Origin: Gigaspora margarita
Taxonomy: Eukaryota; Glomeromycota; Glomeromycetes; Diversisporales; Gigasporaceae
Direction: 5' to 3'
Assembly: GCA_009809945.1 (NCBI GenBank)
Contig: WTPW01002224.1
Coordinates: forward strand, 34,847-98,846
Length of the DNA: 64,000 bases
Made by a program: the position numbers and the translations under genes. Shown here one piece after another: positions 22,730 to 32,689 of the stretch. Positions within the stretch are counted from its first letter, which is position 1, and each line of letters begins with the position of its first letter. The notes beneath the pieces are model-generated. The model was given only the letters and a program-made list of their open reading frames with translations, was not told the DNA's origin and searched no databases.

Positions 22730-24300
22730 TGTCTTTCTTATACAGTACTCCATTTTCACATTTAAAGAAGTGGCTCTTGGACTTGATCTTGTTTGTATTG
22801 TTAGATCTAAGTCGTGGGGTAGGTCATCTGTTTTCAAGTATTGCTTTAAGTATTCGTATTCTTTTTTATCCATATTGATTTCTACTACCAGGACACCGGT
22901 ACCTGGACTGGATTGTTTTTCCAGATTTGGGTATTAATTGTATTGTCCTTTAACCTAATCGACCTTTACTAACTCTACTTTCAATGTGCCCCTTTCTCAC
23001 ACATTTGTGTCATGACCAGCCTTCTAATCGTCATGTCCATGATGCTACCCATATTCCTCCTTTTTTTTTAATTTATAGAGTCCATATGTATATATATCTA
23101 TAACTTCAAATAATTATCTACCGGGTATAAATTGTTCCCTCTTTTCTTTTTCTCTCTTTTTTTTTTGATATCCCTCAAGTAATTCTCTTCTTTCTATTGC
23201 AGGGTCATCTCATTTGTGTGAACTGTTAATTCTTCAATTATGGCAGCACTTAGTCCACTTCGCTGGATTGAGTTTACATCTAGGCTGGCTCGTTGGGCTC
23301 CTTCTGCAACCCACTATTGTAGAGTGATTAAATAGGACCCCGAACAATGCAAGTTGAGGTTATATTTATGCATTATCCACTTTTCTGCAATTCTGATTGG
23401 CCAAAATAAGGTTCAACCAATCAGAATTGCAGATTTTTTTAAATTTTGGATAAATTTTATAAAAATCTTATATTAAACCTAATATAACCTCTATATATAT
23501 TGTTCGGGGTCCTGATTAAATCTACTGGGTCATTAGCTATAGATGGGAACGTGATGTATTCCACGTGATATATAGCACTTCAGAAATCAAGTCTCCTCGT
23601 AGCATAGTGCATGCCCAGGGTAGGATGTAGGTATAGGTAGTACTCATTATCTATACAAGCCTCGACAAACACTAATCTTCTCCTCCATCTAGGGTGCATT
23701 AATTCGAAGACCATCATGGGGGTTGCGTCCAGTTCATTACGACCTGGTTGGTCATTATTTTCATCAGCAGTAAGTTCTTTTTTAATGTCGCTATTCAGGG
23801 TGTTAATTCCTCAGAGATTGGGGACAAGGGCTCATAAGTAGCATTTACTATGCATACATGAATCTCCTTACTTTCCTTCTTGGTTTTTGTTCCCTTCAAA
23901 GAATTAACTACTTTGTGTAATTCTAGATTAATTTTCTGTCTAGTCCCCATGTCTACGTCTAGCTCTCTCTGAATCTTTCTTCATAGTAATTCTTGTTGTG
24001 CTGCATCCAGTAACTGTTTCTGAAGCAGAACAAGTTGTTTAGGCTTGTGGGTAATTAGCCTATAATTAAAGAAATGGTGTAAATAGACGGGCTCCTCGAG
24101 ATTCAATTTGGTCAGAGCATAATGACTTCCTATTTTTTTGTGTTTATATACATAATAGGTGTCGCTGTAGTAGACAGTTCTGCTCTTATACCAGAGGCAC
24201 TTGCAATGTCTAGTACCGATTCTAGAGAATTCTAACTTCCCTTTTCTTTTTGTCTTTAGTTTCTTCAATTCTTTCTCTCCCTTTACTAACCCTTTTGTTG
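22730..24300 (-). pseudogene. RNase H-integrase linker region of gypsy pol, degraded
   Basis: Between the RNase H and the integrase zinc domain lie about 1.5 kb of minus-strand coding-like sequence. The longest open piece is at 23,981-24,268; it is basic at its start and ends KQLLDAAQQELL. I recognise no domain in it; other gypsy elements usually have a shorter tether here. It contains the inserted MITE at 23,336-23,513. The region is probably part of the original pol frame or an extra lineage-specific segment. Confidence 0.5.
23336..23513. mobile_element. hAT-type MITE inserted in gypsy pol, target duplication GATTAAAT
   Basis: TIR AGGACCCCGAACAAT at 23,336 and its complement ending at 23,513. 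The exact 8-bp duplication GATTAAAT lies at 23,328-23,335 and 23,514-23,521. 178 bp, with an internal inverted repeat (TCTGCAATTCTGATTGG against CCAATCAGAATTGCAGA) that gives a long hairpin. A possible relative of its right end (AATATAACCTTTATAGATTA then TTCAGGGTCCT) is seen near 54,870-54,900. Confidence 0.9.
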
Positions 24301-24399
24301 TTAATTCTTCTAGGTCAGTTGTTACTGTGTTTACTCCTACTTTCCCTTCTGTATCATGTAGCCTGGATAATGCATCAGCGTTGCTATGTTTCCTACTGG

Positions 24400-25727
24400 C
24401 CCTATGGACAATGGTGAAATTGTAGGGCTCTAAACGTAAAACTCATCTGGCCCAACTTCCCTTTAGCTCTGAGGTTTTGAGCCATTTGAGGGCAGAGTGG
24501 TCAGTCACCAAATAAAGTGGATGGTGCCTAGATACTGATGAAAATGTTTGATGGTCCACACTATGGCTAAGCACTCTAATTCGGTCACGTGGTAGTTTTT
24601 CTCTGCTCCTGTGAGACTTCTACTAGCATATGCTATTGCATATTCTTTCTTGTCATCGGTCAATTGGGCTAATATGGCACCCAATCCCGTTCCTGAAGTG
24701 TCGGTATGTAGGTAGAACAGCTTCAAAAAATCAGGATATTGAAGGACTGGTGCTGTGGTCAACTTATTTTTCAACATTTTAAATGCTTCTTGTTGTTCCT
24801 TTTTTCACTCATAAACTTGATTTTTTTTAATAGGTCATGTAGCGGTCATGCTACCTTTGAGAAATTCTTAATGAACCTACGATAATAGGAGGCAAGGCCC
24901 AAGAATCCCTAAGTTGGTGTAGGTTTATAGATGCAGGGAAATCCTTCACCTTGATTATTTTGTCCCTATCTGGTAAGATGCCCTCTTGTGTCACTATATG
25001 CCCAAGGAACTTTACCTCCAGAAGAAAGAAATGACATTTTTCCCTGTTCAATTTTAAGTTGCTTTTTCTAGGGCGGCAAATATGGGCTTTAGATGGTGCA
25101 CGTGCTCTTCGAAGGTTTTAGAGTATATAGTGATATCATCTAGGTACACCATAGCAAACCTCCCTTTGTATTTTCCCAAGACTTCATCTATAAACTGCTG
25201 GAAGGTTGCCAGTGTGTTACATAAACCAAAAGGCATTACGTTAAATTTGTATGTGCCGAACTTGGTTATGAACGCCATTTTCTTTTTGTCTTCCTCCTTC
25301 ATGGCAACTTGCCAGTAACCACTGCTAAGTCTAAACTAGAAAACCACTGGGCACCTTGAAAGGCTTCGAGGACTTCTTTGATTAGCAGCAATAGGTAGAC
25401 GTCTTTCTCAGTGACACTGTTCAATTTTCAGTAGTCGATACACAACTGCTTCTTCCTATTTTTCTTGGGTACTATAACAACCAGTGAGGCCCATGGGCTC
25501 TTGCATTTTCTTATAACACCTTTCTCTTTCATGCCCATGATTTCTTTATATAAAAATTCTTGTTCATCCTTTGAAGTATGGTAGTATATCCAGCATACCA
25601 GTTTGGCTGTGCCCGTGTTATTTTCATGATAGGTCAATTTTGTATACCCAAGCCCTAGGATTTGACCTTCTTCTACAATATTTTCGGTGAAGGCAGTTTC
25701 ATTAATCTCTAGCAGGGTTTTTACCAC
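24400..25727 (-). pseudogene. Reverse transcriptase and RNase H of the gypsy element, broken
   Basis: Copies element RNA into DNA and removes the RNA strand. The start (25,428-25,727) includes a gypsy-type entry segment ending CKSPWASLVVIVPKKN. The palm (25,054-25,302) has MPFGLCNTLATFQ and the catalytic YLDD in MVYLDDITIYS. The next piece (24,851-25,051) has KVKFLGHIV-like FLGHIVTQEG. RNase H (24,505-24,777) has LHTDTSGTGLGAIL, YASRSLTGAEKNY and TELECLAIVW, with its Asp and Glu residues. Stops interrupt the expected frame: TGA at 24,805-24,807 in a YE-stop-KKEQQEAF context and TGA at 24,443-24,445 in a GSWAR-stop-VLRLEPYNF context; frameshifts separate the other blocks. Confidence 0.93.
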
Positions 25728-25862
25728 TGCCCTCTCTTCTTTATTTAGGTGATCGAGGGACTCTGGATCTATTGGATTGATTGGGTCAACTTCGGTTAAG
25801 TATAATGCTAGGTTATCTTCTTCATAGTCCTCTACTTCGTCCTCTTCACCTATTTCCCAACC

Positions 25863-27014
25863 TTACGAGTAGTACATTTCGTATTCTTGTAGGTTTTCTT
25901 CCTCAAATTCTAGCTCTTCTAATAGGTCTCCAATACTGTCTGATTCTTCATCATTGTTGATCAATAGCGGTTGATCGTCTAAGTGAGTGGTCGATATAAC
26001 TACATCAATTCCTCTATATTTCACTTTTAGGGTTCTAGTATTGAAATCCCATCGGGCTTGAACCATTTCGAGCCAGTTAGTACCTAGTAGGAGGGTCTCT
26101 TCTGGGGACTCAATTACTTGGAGTGGGGTAGGTATTACTATATTTTGTATGACCAACTTAACTTTATTTATTTGTTCTAACACCCTTTCTTTTTGCCTAT
26201 TTGCTATCACCACTACCACCTTGAAGGGGGCATCGATATCAAGATCTAACTTTCTCCTTAGTCTGTTTGTGATAATACGTACTGCCGCCCCAGAGTCAAG
26301 AATTGCTATTACAGGATTCCCTCTTATCCTCACATAATACTTAGCAGTGGTGGTTCGACCTGGTCCCATATTGTTTACATTAGTCATGTAGTTAACGATG
26401 GTCTCAGGAGGTGCTGGCTTATGCTGCAGTATTTTAGCAAAATTCCTTCTTTGGTTAGGGTAGTGCAGCATTTGTGCAATAGTTGCACTGGCTTGCATTC
26501 TTAAAATATCGTCAGCCACATCGTACGGTTCTACTTGGTTAATGATTGACAGTTGTCTTCTCAACTTTTGTTTCTTAGCAATAGATGTTGGCTTGGCGAT
26601 TTCTTCTACTTGCATGGGTTCAGCTCTGGCTCTGGCACGACTTCTTAGATTAAATTCCTTTAAGAGTTTCGACTGCCCTAGCTTCTGGGTATGAAGGTTC
26701 TTGTCATAAGGCTTATAACGATCCCTAATTCTAGCAAATACTTGTTCTTCGTCCGACGTGTAGTTATAGTTGTTGACTCGGGCCATGTTTACTCTTCTAT
26801 TTTCAGAATTATTCACATGTCTACCCTGGTTATTCCTACAATTGTGCGCCAAATGTCCCTGTTCGCCATAGCTAAAGCCTTCGTATTTCGGAACCTTCGC
26901 TACAGGGGTTAGGTCTAGGGGTCGAAGAGGTCTAGTATTAGGGGTCTCTTGTGCTGCAAGTGCAGTGGTAAGGGAGGTATAATTTAATGACATCTGCTGC
27001 ATTTTCTGTATCAA
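25863..27014 (-). pseudogene. Gag C-terminus with degenerate zinc knuckle, plus aspartic protease
   Basis: A 383-codon open frame, the longest left in the element. Residues 46-59 have the spacing of a C-x2-C-x4-H-x4-C zinc knuckle, but the first two cysteines are Gly and Tyr (GFSYGEQGHLAHNC). A basic and Arg/Asn-rich linker follows. The retropepsin-like protease has its active site at AILDSGAAVRII (residues about 238-249) and a downstream LLLGTNWLEMV that matches the usual ILG-x-D/N-W segment. The C-terminus is acidic (EESDSIGDLLEELEFEEE). It has lost its fusion to the upstream Gag by a frameshift and to pol by a stop after residue 383. The native start is not this Met. Confidence 0.88.
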
Positions 27015-27029
27015 CCGGTCTATGTCAGC

Positions 27030-27682
27030 CTCTAACTTCCTTTCTTGGGTCCTACCCTTTTCTATTTCATTTTTTTATAGTATTTTCTTGCCCCACCTGT
27101 TCGGCTATTTCAATAGCTTCCTCTAGGGTTTGGGTCCTTCATTGCGGTATACATAGCGATCTCCTGTTTAAGCCCAGACAGGAAAAGATGAACTACGTAA
27201 TCATCGGGCAATCTATTCCCTGGATCTACCTTCTTTTTTAGGTGTTTAAATTTGATAATGTATTCCGGCACCCGTTCGTCCTTTTCTTGTTCCACGTTAT
27301 GTAGTTCATTATGCCACTTATTTTTCCTCTCGAGAGTTCCGAAACACTTATTGAACTAAGCCACAAAGGAGATATCTTCAGCATCTGATCAACTGGTAAT
27401 GGTATTTTTGATATCATCATACCAATAAGAGGCGGCTCTGACTAAATATCCTGAAGCAATATCGATTTTTCTACCAATTCTCCAATTATTAGCCACAGCA
27501 GCTTTCTCGAACATATCGATCCACTCGGTTGGGTCTTCCTCTTCCTTATCATGAAATGGTTCTACTTTTACTATATTTAATTTCTTTACACCAGGTGGTG
27601 CTCCTCGTTTGAATTCATCGGCGACTTCCTTAAAGCTGTCAGCCACCTGCTTGAGTAGGAGCCTAAGTTGTGTGGAATCCAT
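27030..27682 (-). pseudogene. Gag N-terminal and capsid-like region, broken in three frames
   Basis: The structural protein that packages the element RNA. It starts at 27,682 (MDSTQLRLLLKQVADSF), shortly after the primer site. The retrotransposon-gag pattern is visible as EEDPTEWIDMFEKAA, then AASYWYDDI, then WHNEL, then VPEYIIKFKHLKKKV and HLFLSGLKQEIAMYTAM. TGA at 27,389-27,391 (ITS-stop-SDAED) and TAG at 27,356-27,358 (FVA-stop-FNKCFG) are both explained by loss of a Trp codon TGG through G-to-A changes. Frameshifts at about 27,300 and 27,100 separate the remaining pieces. Confidence 0.9.
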
Positions 27683-27805
27683 TGTTATTCTTCATGATAA
27701 ATATAATACTTTTTATTTCCTTTAGTTTTCTTCCTTACAGAGCAGTCTTTCTTTTTTTTTTTTTACAGAATTCTTCTTGCAAGTTCGACTTCGATTCTTC
27801 GTTAC

Positions 27806-27825
27806 GAATCTCACAGTCACCACCA
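27806..27825 (-). other. Primer-binding site candidate
   Basis: Two bases after the 5' LTR, read on the minus strand, comes TGGTGGTGACTGTGAGATTC. A TGG start and this position fit a tRNA 3'-CCA primer site. I cannot name the tRNA without a search. Confidence 0.6.
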
Positions 27826-27827
27826 AT

Positions 27828-28339
27828 TGTTAACCTGGTTATACCTCCAGAAATCGAGGTTAACGAGGCAACTGTCGACAGGGAGTCACATGGTACAGAA
27901 ACATGAACTGTGCCGTGATATATCGTAGTTGTTAGTATTTAATTTAGTGGAAGGGTTTACATTATGGTGATTTGTCAATGTAAAAGAGCGCGTGATGTAA
28001 TTTATAGAATCGATAGTTATAATAAAGTGTCTTTTTATTTATAATAAAGAGATATAATGGCAAACATGCCTACAAAGTGGAGCGAATATCGCCCGTTTAT
28101 ATACAAAAATGTTTAATAGTAGAAAGTTCTGACATTTATGCCAGAACTGTTAGATCTATCACTTATGCCAGTTCTTCCATATCCATCATTTATGCCAGTT
28201 CTTTTTGATCTGTCATTTATGGCAGAAACGACTGATATGACAGAAATGACAGATCTGTCATTTTGGGCGCAGCAACCTCGTGACCTAATTTCGCCCCGTG
28301 ATTTACCTGATTTAACAGGGGCCTTCATCAGGGGTAACA
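27828..28339 (-). repeat. 5' LTR of the gypsy element
   Basis: 512 bp, the same ends as the 3' LTR and equal length. It would carry the promoter for the minus-strand transcript. Contains the same TCATTTATGCCAGTTCT-type tandem motif at about 28,130-28,210. Confidence 0.95.
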
Positions 28340-28591
28340 CCGGGCGGATCTTTGTGTGGGCCCGAACCCGTATCGATTCTGATAAATCAAGGGGTCCGAA
28401 CTCGGTCCCTCAACGGACCGGACCGGACCCGGATCTTTTGCGGAACACTACTATGCAGTAGGTGAATCAATATGTCGAAATAGGAAAATTGAACGTTATT
28501 TAAAACAATGAAATGCAGATCTCCTCTTTGTTAAATTGCATTTCATTAGTGAAGTGGGTGAAACATTATCAGGTATGATAATCGTCACGAC

Positions 28592-28766
28592 CAGTGTTAA
28601 ATATCTAAGGTTCTCAGTGTTCTCAAGAACTTTAAAATATTTTAAGAACACAATGCTTAAAAATTATGTTCTCATTTGAGAACAATTTGAGTACATAAAA
28701 TTAGTGATTTTTATTTTAAAAATATTTTTTGAGAATATTTTTGAGAGCATTAAATCTTTTTCACTG
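28592..28766. mobile_element. hAT-type MITE with 7-of-8 target duplication
   Basis: The left end CAGTGTTAAATATCTAAGG and the right end (reverse complement CAGTGAAAAAGATTTAATG) share the CAGTG start and a subterminal TCTCA. Flanks are GTCACGAC (28,584-28,591) and ATCACGAC (28,767-28,774), differing by one base. 175 bp, AT-rich, no coding. Confidence 0.7.
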
Positions 28767-28899
28767 ATCACGACAAGAAACATGATATCAACTTTAAATG
28801 ATGATGGGATGAAAAAACCTGTAAATTGATAATGAATTTCACTATACCGAGCTCGACCCAGGAGAATCTGACCAATTCTAGTCACTTCGGTAATATCTT

Positions 28900-29330
28900 T
28901 ACATTATAATGTGAACTTTATTTCCACCGTTTTGTGTAAACGGCTAGGGCTAGAACAACTAGCTGTATACGTATTTCGATTACATTGCTATATAGTGCTG
29001 TAAAAATTCATCAATCGATTTACAGTTTCCTGTACTGTCACTCATTTAAATTATAAAAATATCACAATTTATTTCATAATCCACTGGCAAAATTCAAGTT
29101 TCAAAATTCCGACAGCCACTTGGCCTCAAAGGTTCATAATCCTGACAGTTTAATCATAATTATCAGGTCTGCCTGAAATATGTCTTAACTATCATCTAGC
29201 TAAGTCATAATTACGAACCTCCAAGATTTAAATGCTATGTTCTCGATGAAATACTCCTGGCTTCAGAAGTTAAAAAAAATAACTGACAGGGTTTTGACTA
29301 TGAAATTATAAACTGTCATATTTTTTTTCG
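28900..29330 (+). repeat. Dispersed repeats upstream of the TPR-kinase gene
   Basis: 28,910-29,090 matches 10,500-10,690 and 29,090-29,330 matches 15,620-15,850, both diverged and in the same orientation. This leaves only about 110 bp of unique sequence before the start codon at 29,442, so the gene's promoter lies in or next to repeat DNA. Confidence 0.5.
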
Positions 29331-29441
29331 GTCAAGAATATGGTGTCGGGATTTTTTGATAAACTTTTAACAAATAAAGTGAACTTATATAGTGTTGACT
29401 TCTGATTTATATAATAATTAATCCAAACAATTATATTATAG

Positions 29442-32400
29442 ATGTCCGGATATAATGAGTTATCAGAAATTGAACTTAATGCATTAGCATTAAGAAATCG
29501 TGTTGAAACTTATCATATGGATATATGCGAAGAATCGCTAGCAGACTTAAATAAATCGTTAGAAATTGAACCAAATGATGCATTTGCATTAAGAAATCGT
29601 GGAATAACTTATCGCAAGATGAATAGATATGAAGAATCACTTGCAGATTTAAATAAATCATTAGAAATTGAACCAAATAATGCAGAGGTATTAAGTGAAC
29701 GTGGAGAAACTTATCGCATGATGAATAGATGTAAAAAGTCACTTACGAATTTAAATAAATCGTTAAAAATCAAACCAAACAATGTATTTGCATTAAGACA
29801 CCGTGGAGCAACTTATCGCATGATGGGTAGATATAAAAAAATTACTAACAGATTTAAATAAATCATTAAAAATTGAACCAAATGATACATTTGCATTAAA
29901 ACATCGTGGTAAAACTTATCTAATGATGAATAGATATAAAAAATCACTTGCAGATTTAAATAAATTATTAGAAATTGAACAAAATAATGCAGAAGCATTA
30001 AGAAATCGTGGAAAAACTTATTGCGCGATGAAAAGATATGAAGAATCACTTGCAGATTTTAATAAATCATTAGAAATTGAACTAAATAATGCAGAAGCAT
30101 TAAGAAATCGTGGAAAAACTTATCGCATGATGAATAGATATAACAAATCACTTGCAGATTTTAATAAATTATTAGAAATTGAACCAAATAATGGAGAAAT
30201 TTATCGCATGATGAATAAATATGAAGCAGATTTTAATAAATCATTGGAAATTGAACCAAATGATGCAGAAGCATTAAGAAATCGTGGAGAAACTTATCTC
30301 ATGATGAATAGATATGAAGAATCACTTGCAGATTTAAATAATTCATTGGAAATTGAACCAAATAATGCAGAAGCGTTAAGACATCGTGGAGAAATTTATC
30401 GTATGATGAATAGATATGAAGAATCACTTGCAGATTTAAATAAATCATTAGAAATTGAACCAAATAATGCAGTTGCATTAAGCAGGCGTGGAAAAACTTA
30501 TTACACGATGAATAAATATGAAGAATCATTCGCATATTCAAATAAATTATTAAAATTTGATCCATATACTACAGAAGCATTAAGATGGCAGAGAATAATT
30601 GGAGGATGGACAAGTGGAAATAAAGAAATCGATGACTTTATACAACAAATTCCGATCAAAACTACAAAATATGAGAATATGATTGAATGGATTCCATTTG
30701 ATAAGCTAATGGATTTTCAAATTATTGGACAAGGTGGATTTGGTACGGTGTTTTCTGCAAACTGGTTAGATGGCAACCCAATTATTAATAAAAATAATTT
30801 ACAATCACGTGAACAATCATGCAAAGTTGCACTTAAAACTCTTAGTAATTTAAAAGAAGTAAGTCTAAAATTTTATTATTGCCACATGATTTTTGTGATG
30901 GTATTGAGAATTGAGATTTTAAATAGGGATTGTAAAAAAGACTTTTTATCGTTTAAATCATGTGATCATTACTATCAAATATTAAATTTAACTTAGTAGG
31001 GGTTTTAGAGTTAAACTTATTTTGAAAATAAATGGAGATTCGAAAAGCCCTATTTCTGTTCTGAAATTTCGAAATCAGAAAAAGAAATTGGAGTTGTCCG
31101 TAGATATAATATGATAAAATTTCAAAGAAAATATATGATCGTAAAAGAATTCATTATTATATAAATAAGTTTACAAATAAAAATAAATAGGAGTTATAGA
31201 TCATTGATTTAAAATAAATACGTCACAGATTTAGTTCAAAAGAAACTTGAACCTTAGGTCTGAAACCCCAGTATATCTAAACCATAAGATAAGCATCTCA
31301 TGGTTTGAAACTGAAAATTTTAAATAGTAGTATATCAATCATATTTTCAATCAGTGTATTTTTGTAGAGATTATACACGGGTATAAATTGCTATTATGTG
31401 ACATCGTTAATACCCGTCACAATCTCTACATTTTTGGTTTATTGAAATCTGCAAATCACGATTCTCATATAACATCTACAAATCGCAACAAAAAATATAT
31501 CATATGTACACAACTTTCCTAACAATTATTATTATTATAATTATATATACCCAATTAAATAAGTTCGAAAATCACGTTCAATGCAGATTAAATGGTATTG
31601 GGCTTGAAGTATATGGAATGACTCAAGATATAGTGACTCAAAAATACCTCATGGTATTTCAATATGCTGATAAGGGAAATCTTTATGAATTTTTAATATC
31701 AAATTTTAAACAACTCGATTGGGAAAGCAAATTGACGTTCCTTATAGATATGGCAAATGACTTAACTAAGATTCATGAATCAGGATATATCCATTGCGAT
31801 TTTCATAGTGGAAATGTTTTACTAGATCAATACAAAAATTTTTTCATAAAATCTTTTATAACTGATCTAGGATTATCTAAGAATCTGAAAGAATCTGCTT
31901 CAAAGGGTGACGTTTATGGAGTCATGCCATATATTGCACCAGAAATTTTATTAGGTCAGCCATATACGCAAGCAGCTGATATATATAGTCTAGGTATTAT
32001 TATGACAGAATTGTCAACCGGAAAAAGACCTTTTTATGGATCTCCATTCGATTTTAGACTTGCATTGGATATTTGTAAAGGATCACGACCTGAATTTTCT
32101 GAAAGAACACCTGAATGTTTTATTGAATTAGCTAAAAAATGCATGGATTCTATCCCATATAATCGACCTAGTATTAAAGATATTAATTCAAACCTTTCAA
32201 AATGGCGTATGATTGTGATGAATCCCTCAATGTTTCACGAAGAATCTTATATTGCAAAGAGTTTTATTTCTGCTAATGACGAGATTAAAACATTGCAAAT
32301 TAACTTACCGAATTACCAAAATTCAATGTATACTAGTAGATTAATAAACACCAAAGAGATTAAACTCGCATATGAATCAGCTAAATTCAGAGGTACGTGT

Positions 32401-32490
32401 AACTCTAAAATTTGTGAGAAAATTATCTACAGTAATTGGGGTCTTTGCCTTGAAAATGACCTTACGGGACTATGTAGATCTTATGAATAA
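29442..32490 (+). CDS. TPR-repeat protein kinase (TKL-like, non-RD), two exons, one frameshift
   Basis: Predicted cytosolic regulatory kinase; substrate unknown. Exon 1 encodes about eleven 34-residue TPR units with consensus RGETYRMMNRYEESLADLNK plus SLEIEPNNAEAL, one of them shortened by about ten residues near 30,200. The kinase domain starts in exon 1: glycine loop IGQGGFGTVFSANW (about 30,724) and CKVALKTL, carrying the ATP-binding Lys. Exon 2 carries FQYADKGNLYEFL, the catalytic loop YIHCDFHSGNVLL (Arg of HRD is Cys, hence non-RD), ITDLGLS in place of DFG, MPYIAPEIL, and AADIYSLGIIMTELSTGKRPF. An extra A in an A-run near 29,834-29,841 shifts the frame in the fourth TPR; the repeats resume at once, so this is either a sequencing error or a real lesion. 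The last 18 codons lie in a MITE. Large families of such TPR- and Sel1-linked kinases are known in Rhizophagus. Confidence 0.85.
30859..31563 (+). other. Intron of the TPR-kinase gene, 705 bp, phase 0
   Basis: Donor GTAAGT at 30,859 follows the complete codon GAA; acceptor TAAATAAG ends at 31,563. Joining at these points keeps the kinase frame (SNLKE then FENHVQCRLNG) without a gap. It includes an inverted repeat, TGTAGAGATTATACACGGGTA against TACCCGTCACAATCTCTACA (31,362-31,431), probably a small MITE. The open frame seems to start at 31,504, inside the intron, by chance. Confidence 0.75.
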
Positions 32491-32678
32491 AAATTAAAAT
32501 TTCTAGCCACCCAGTAATCCAATCCAAATAAACTTTTTTTATTTTGTAGAGCTTAGTGAGTTTTACAAAATAAAAAAAAGTTTATTTGAATTGGATTACT
32601 AGATGGCTAGAAACTTTACTTTTTATTCATAAGATCTACATAGTCCCGTAAGGTCATTTTCAAGGCAAAGACCCCAAT
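32435..32678. mobile_element. Palindromic MITE forming the 3' end of the TPR-kinase gene
   Basis: ATTGGGGTCTTTGCCTTGAA at the left, with its complement ending at 32,678, and TA duplications at 32,433-32,434 and 32,679-32,680. The arms are about 115 bp with few mismatches. The kinase reading frame enters it, reads 18 codons, and stops at TAA 32,488-32,490. AATAAA at 32,486-32,491 overlaps the stop and could serve as a polyadenylation signal. The original C-terminus of the gene is therefore replaced or cut off. Confidence 0.85.
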
Positions 32679-32689
32679 TATTTATTTAT

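Larger units (their letters stand above)
20625..28339 (-). mobile_element. Ty3/gypsy LTR retrotransposon, 7.7 kb, inactivated
   Basis: Two 512-bp LTRs (TGTTAACC...GGGGTAACA) bound an internal region read on the minus strand in the order gag, protease, reverse transcriptase, RNase H, integrase. Integrase after RNase H identifies Ty3/gypsy. The target duplication is CCGG (20,621-20,624; 28,340-28,343), four bases, with a fifth position not matching. The element sits inside a hAT MITE and itself hosts a 178-bp MITE. Every coding domain is broken by stops or frameshifts, so it could only move with help from another copy. Confidence 0.95.
20215..28450. mobile_element. hAT-type element (about 517 bp when intact), split by a gypsy retrotransposon
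   Basis: TIR TAGTGTTCCGCA at 20,215 and its complement TGCGGAACACTA ending at 28,450. The exact 8-bp duplication CTATGCAG lies at 20,207-20,214 and 28,451-28,458. Subterminal segments on both sides are rich in GGACCGGACC and CCGGATC motifs. The gypsy element 20,625-28,339 with its CCGG duplication accounts for the excess length; removing it leaves about 517 bp. No transposase in the remaining sequence, so non-autonomous. Confidence 0.9.

Noticed and set aside
24201..27241. Plus-strand frames inside the gypsy element
   Set aside because: Antisense shadows of the minus-strand gag and pol.
29476..30565. Minus-strand frames with repeated HIYSSCDKF-like peptides
   Set aside because: They are the antisense of the TPR repeats on the plus strand.
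31504..31563. Start codon at 31,504 for a separate kinase gene
   Set aside because: The first 20 codons are Ile/Tyr/Thr-rich intron sequence; the kinase N-lobe is in the upstream exon and a phase-0 splice joins the two.
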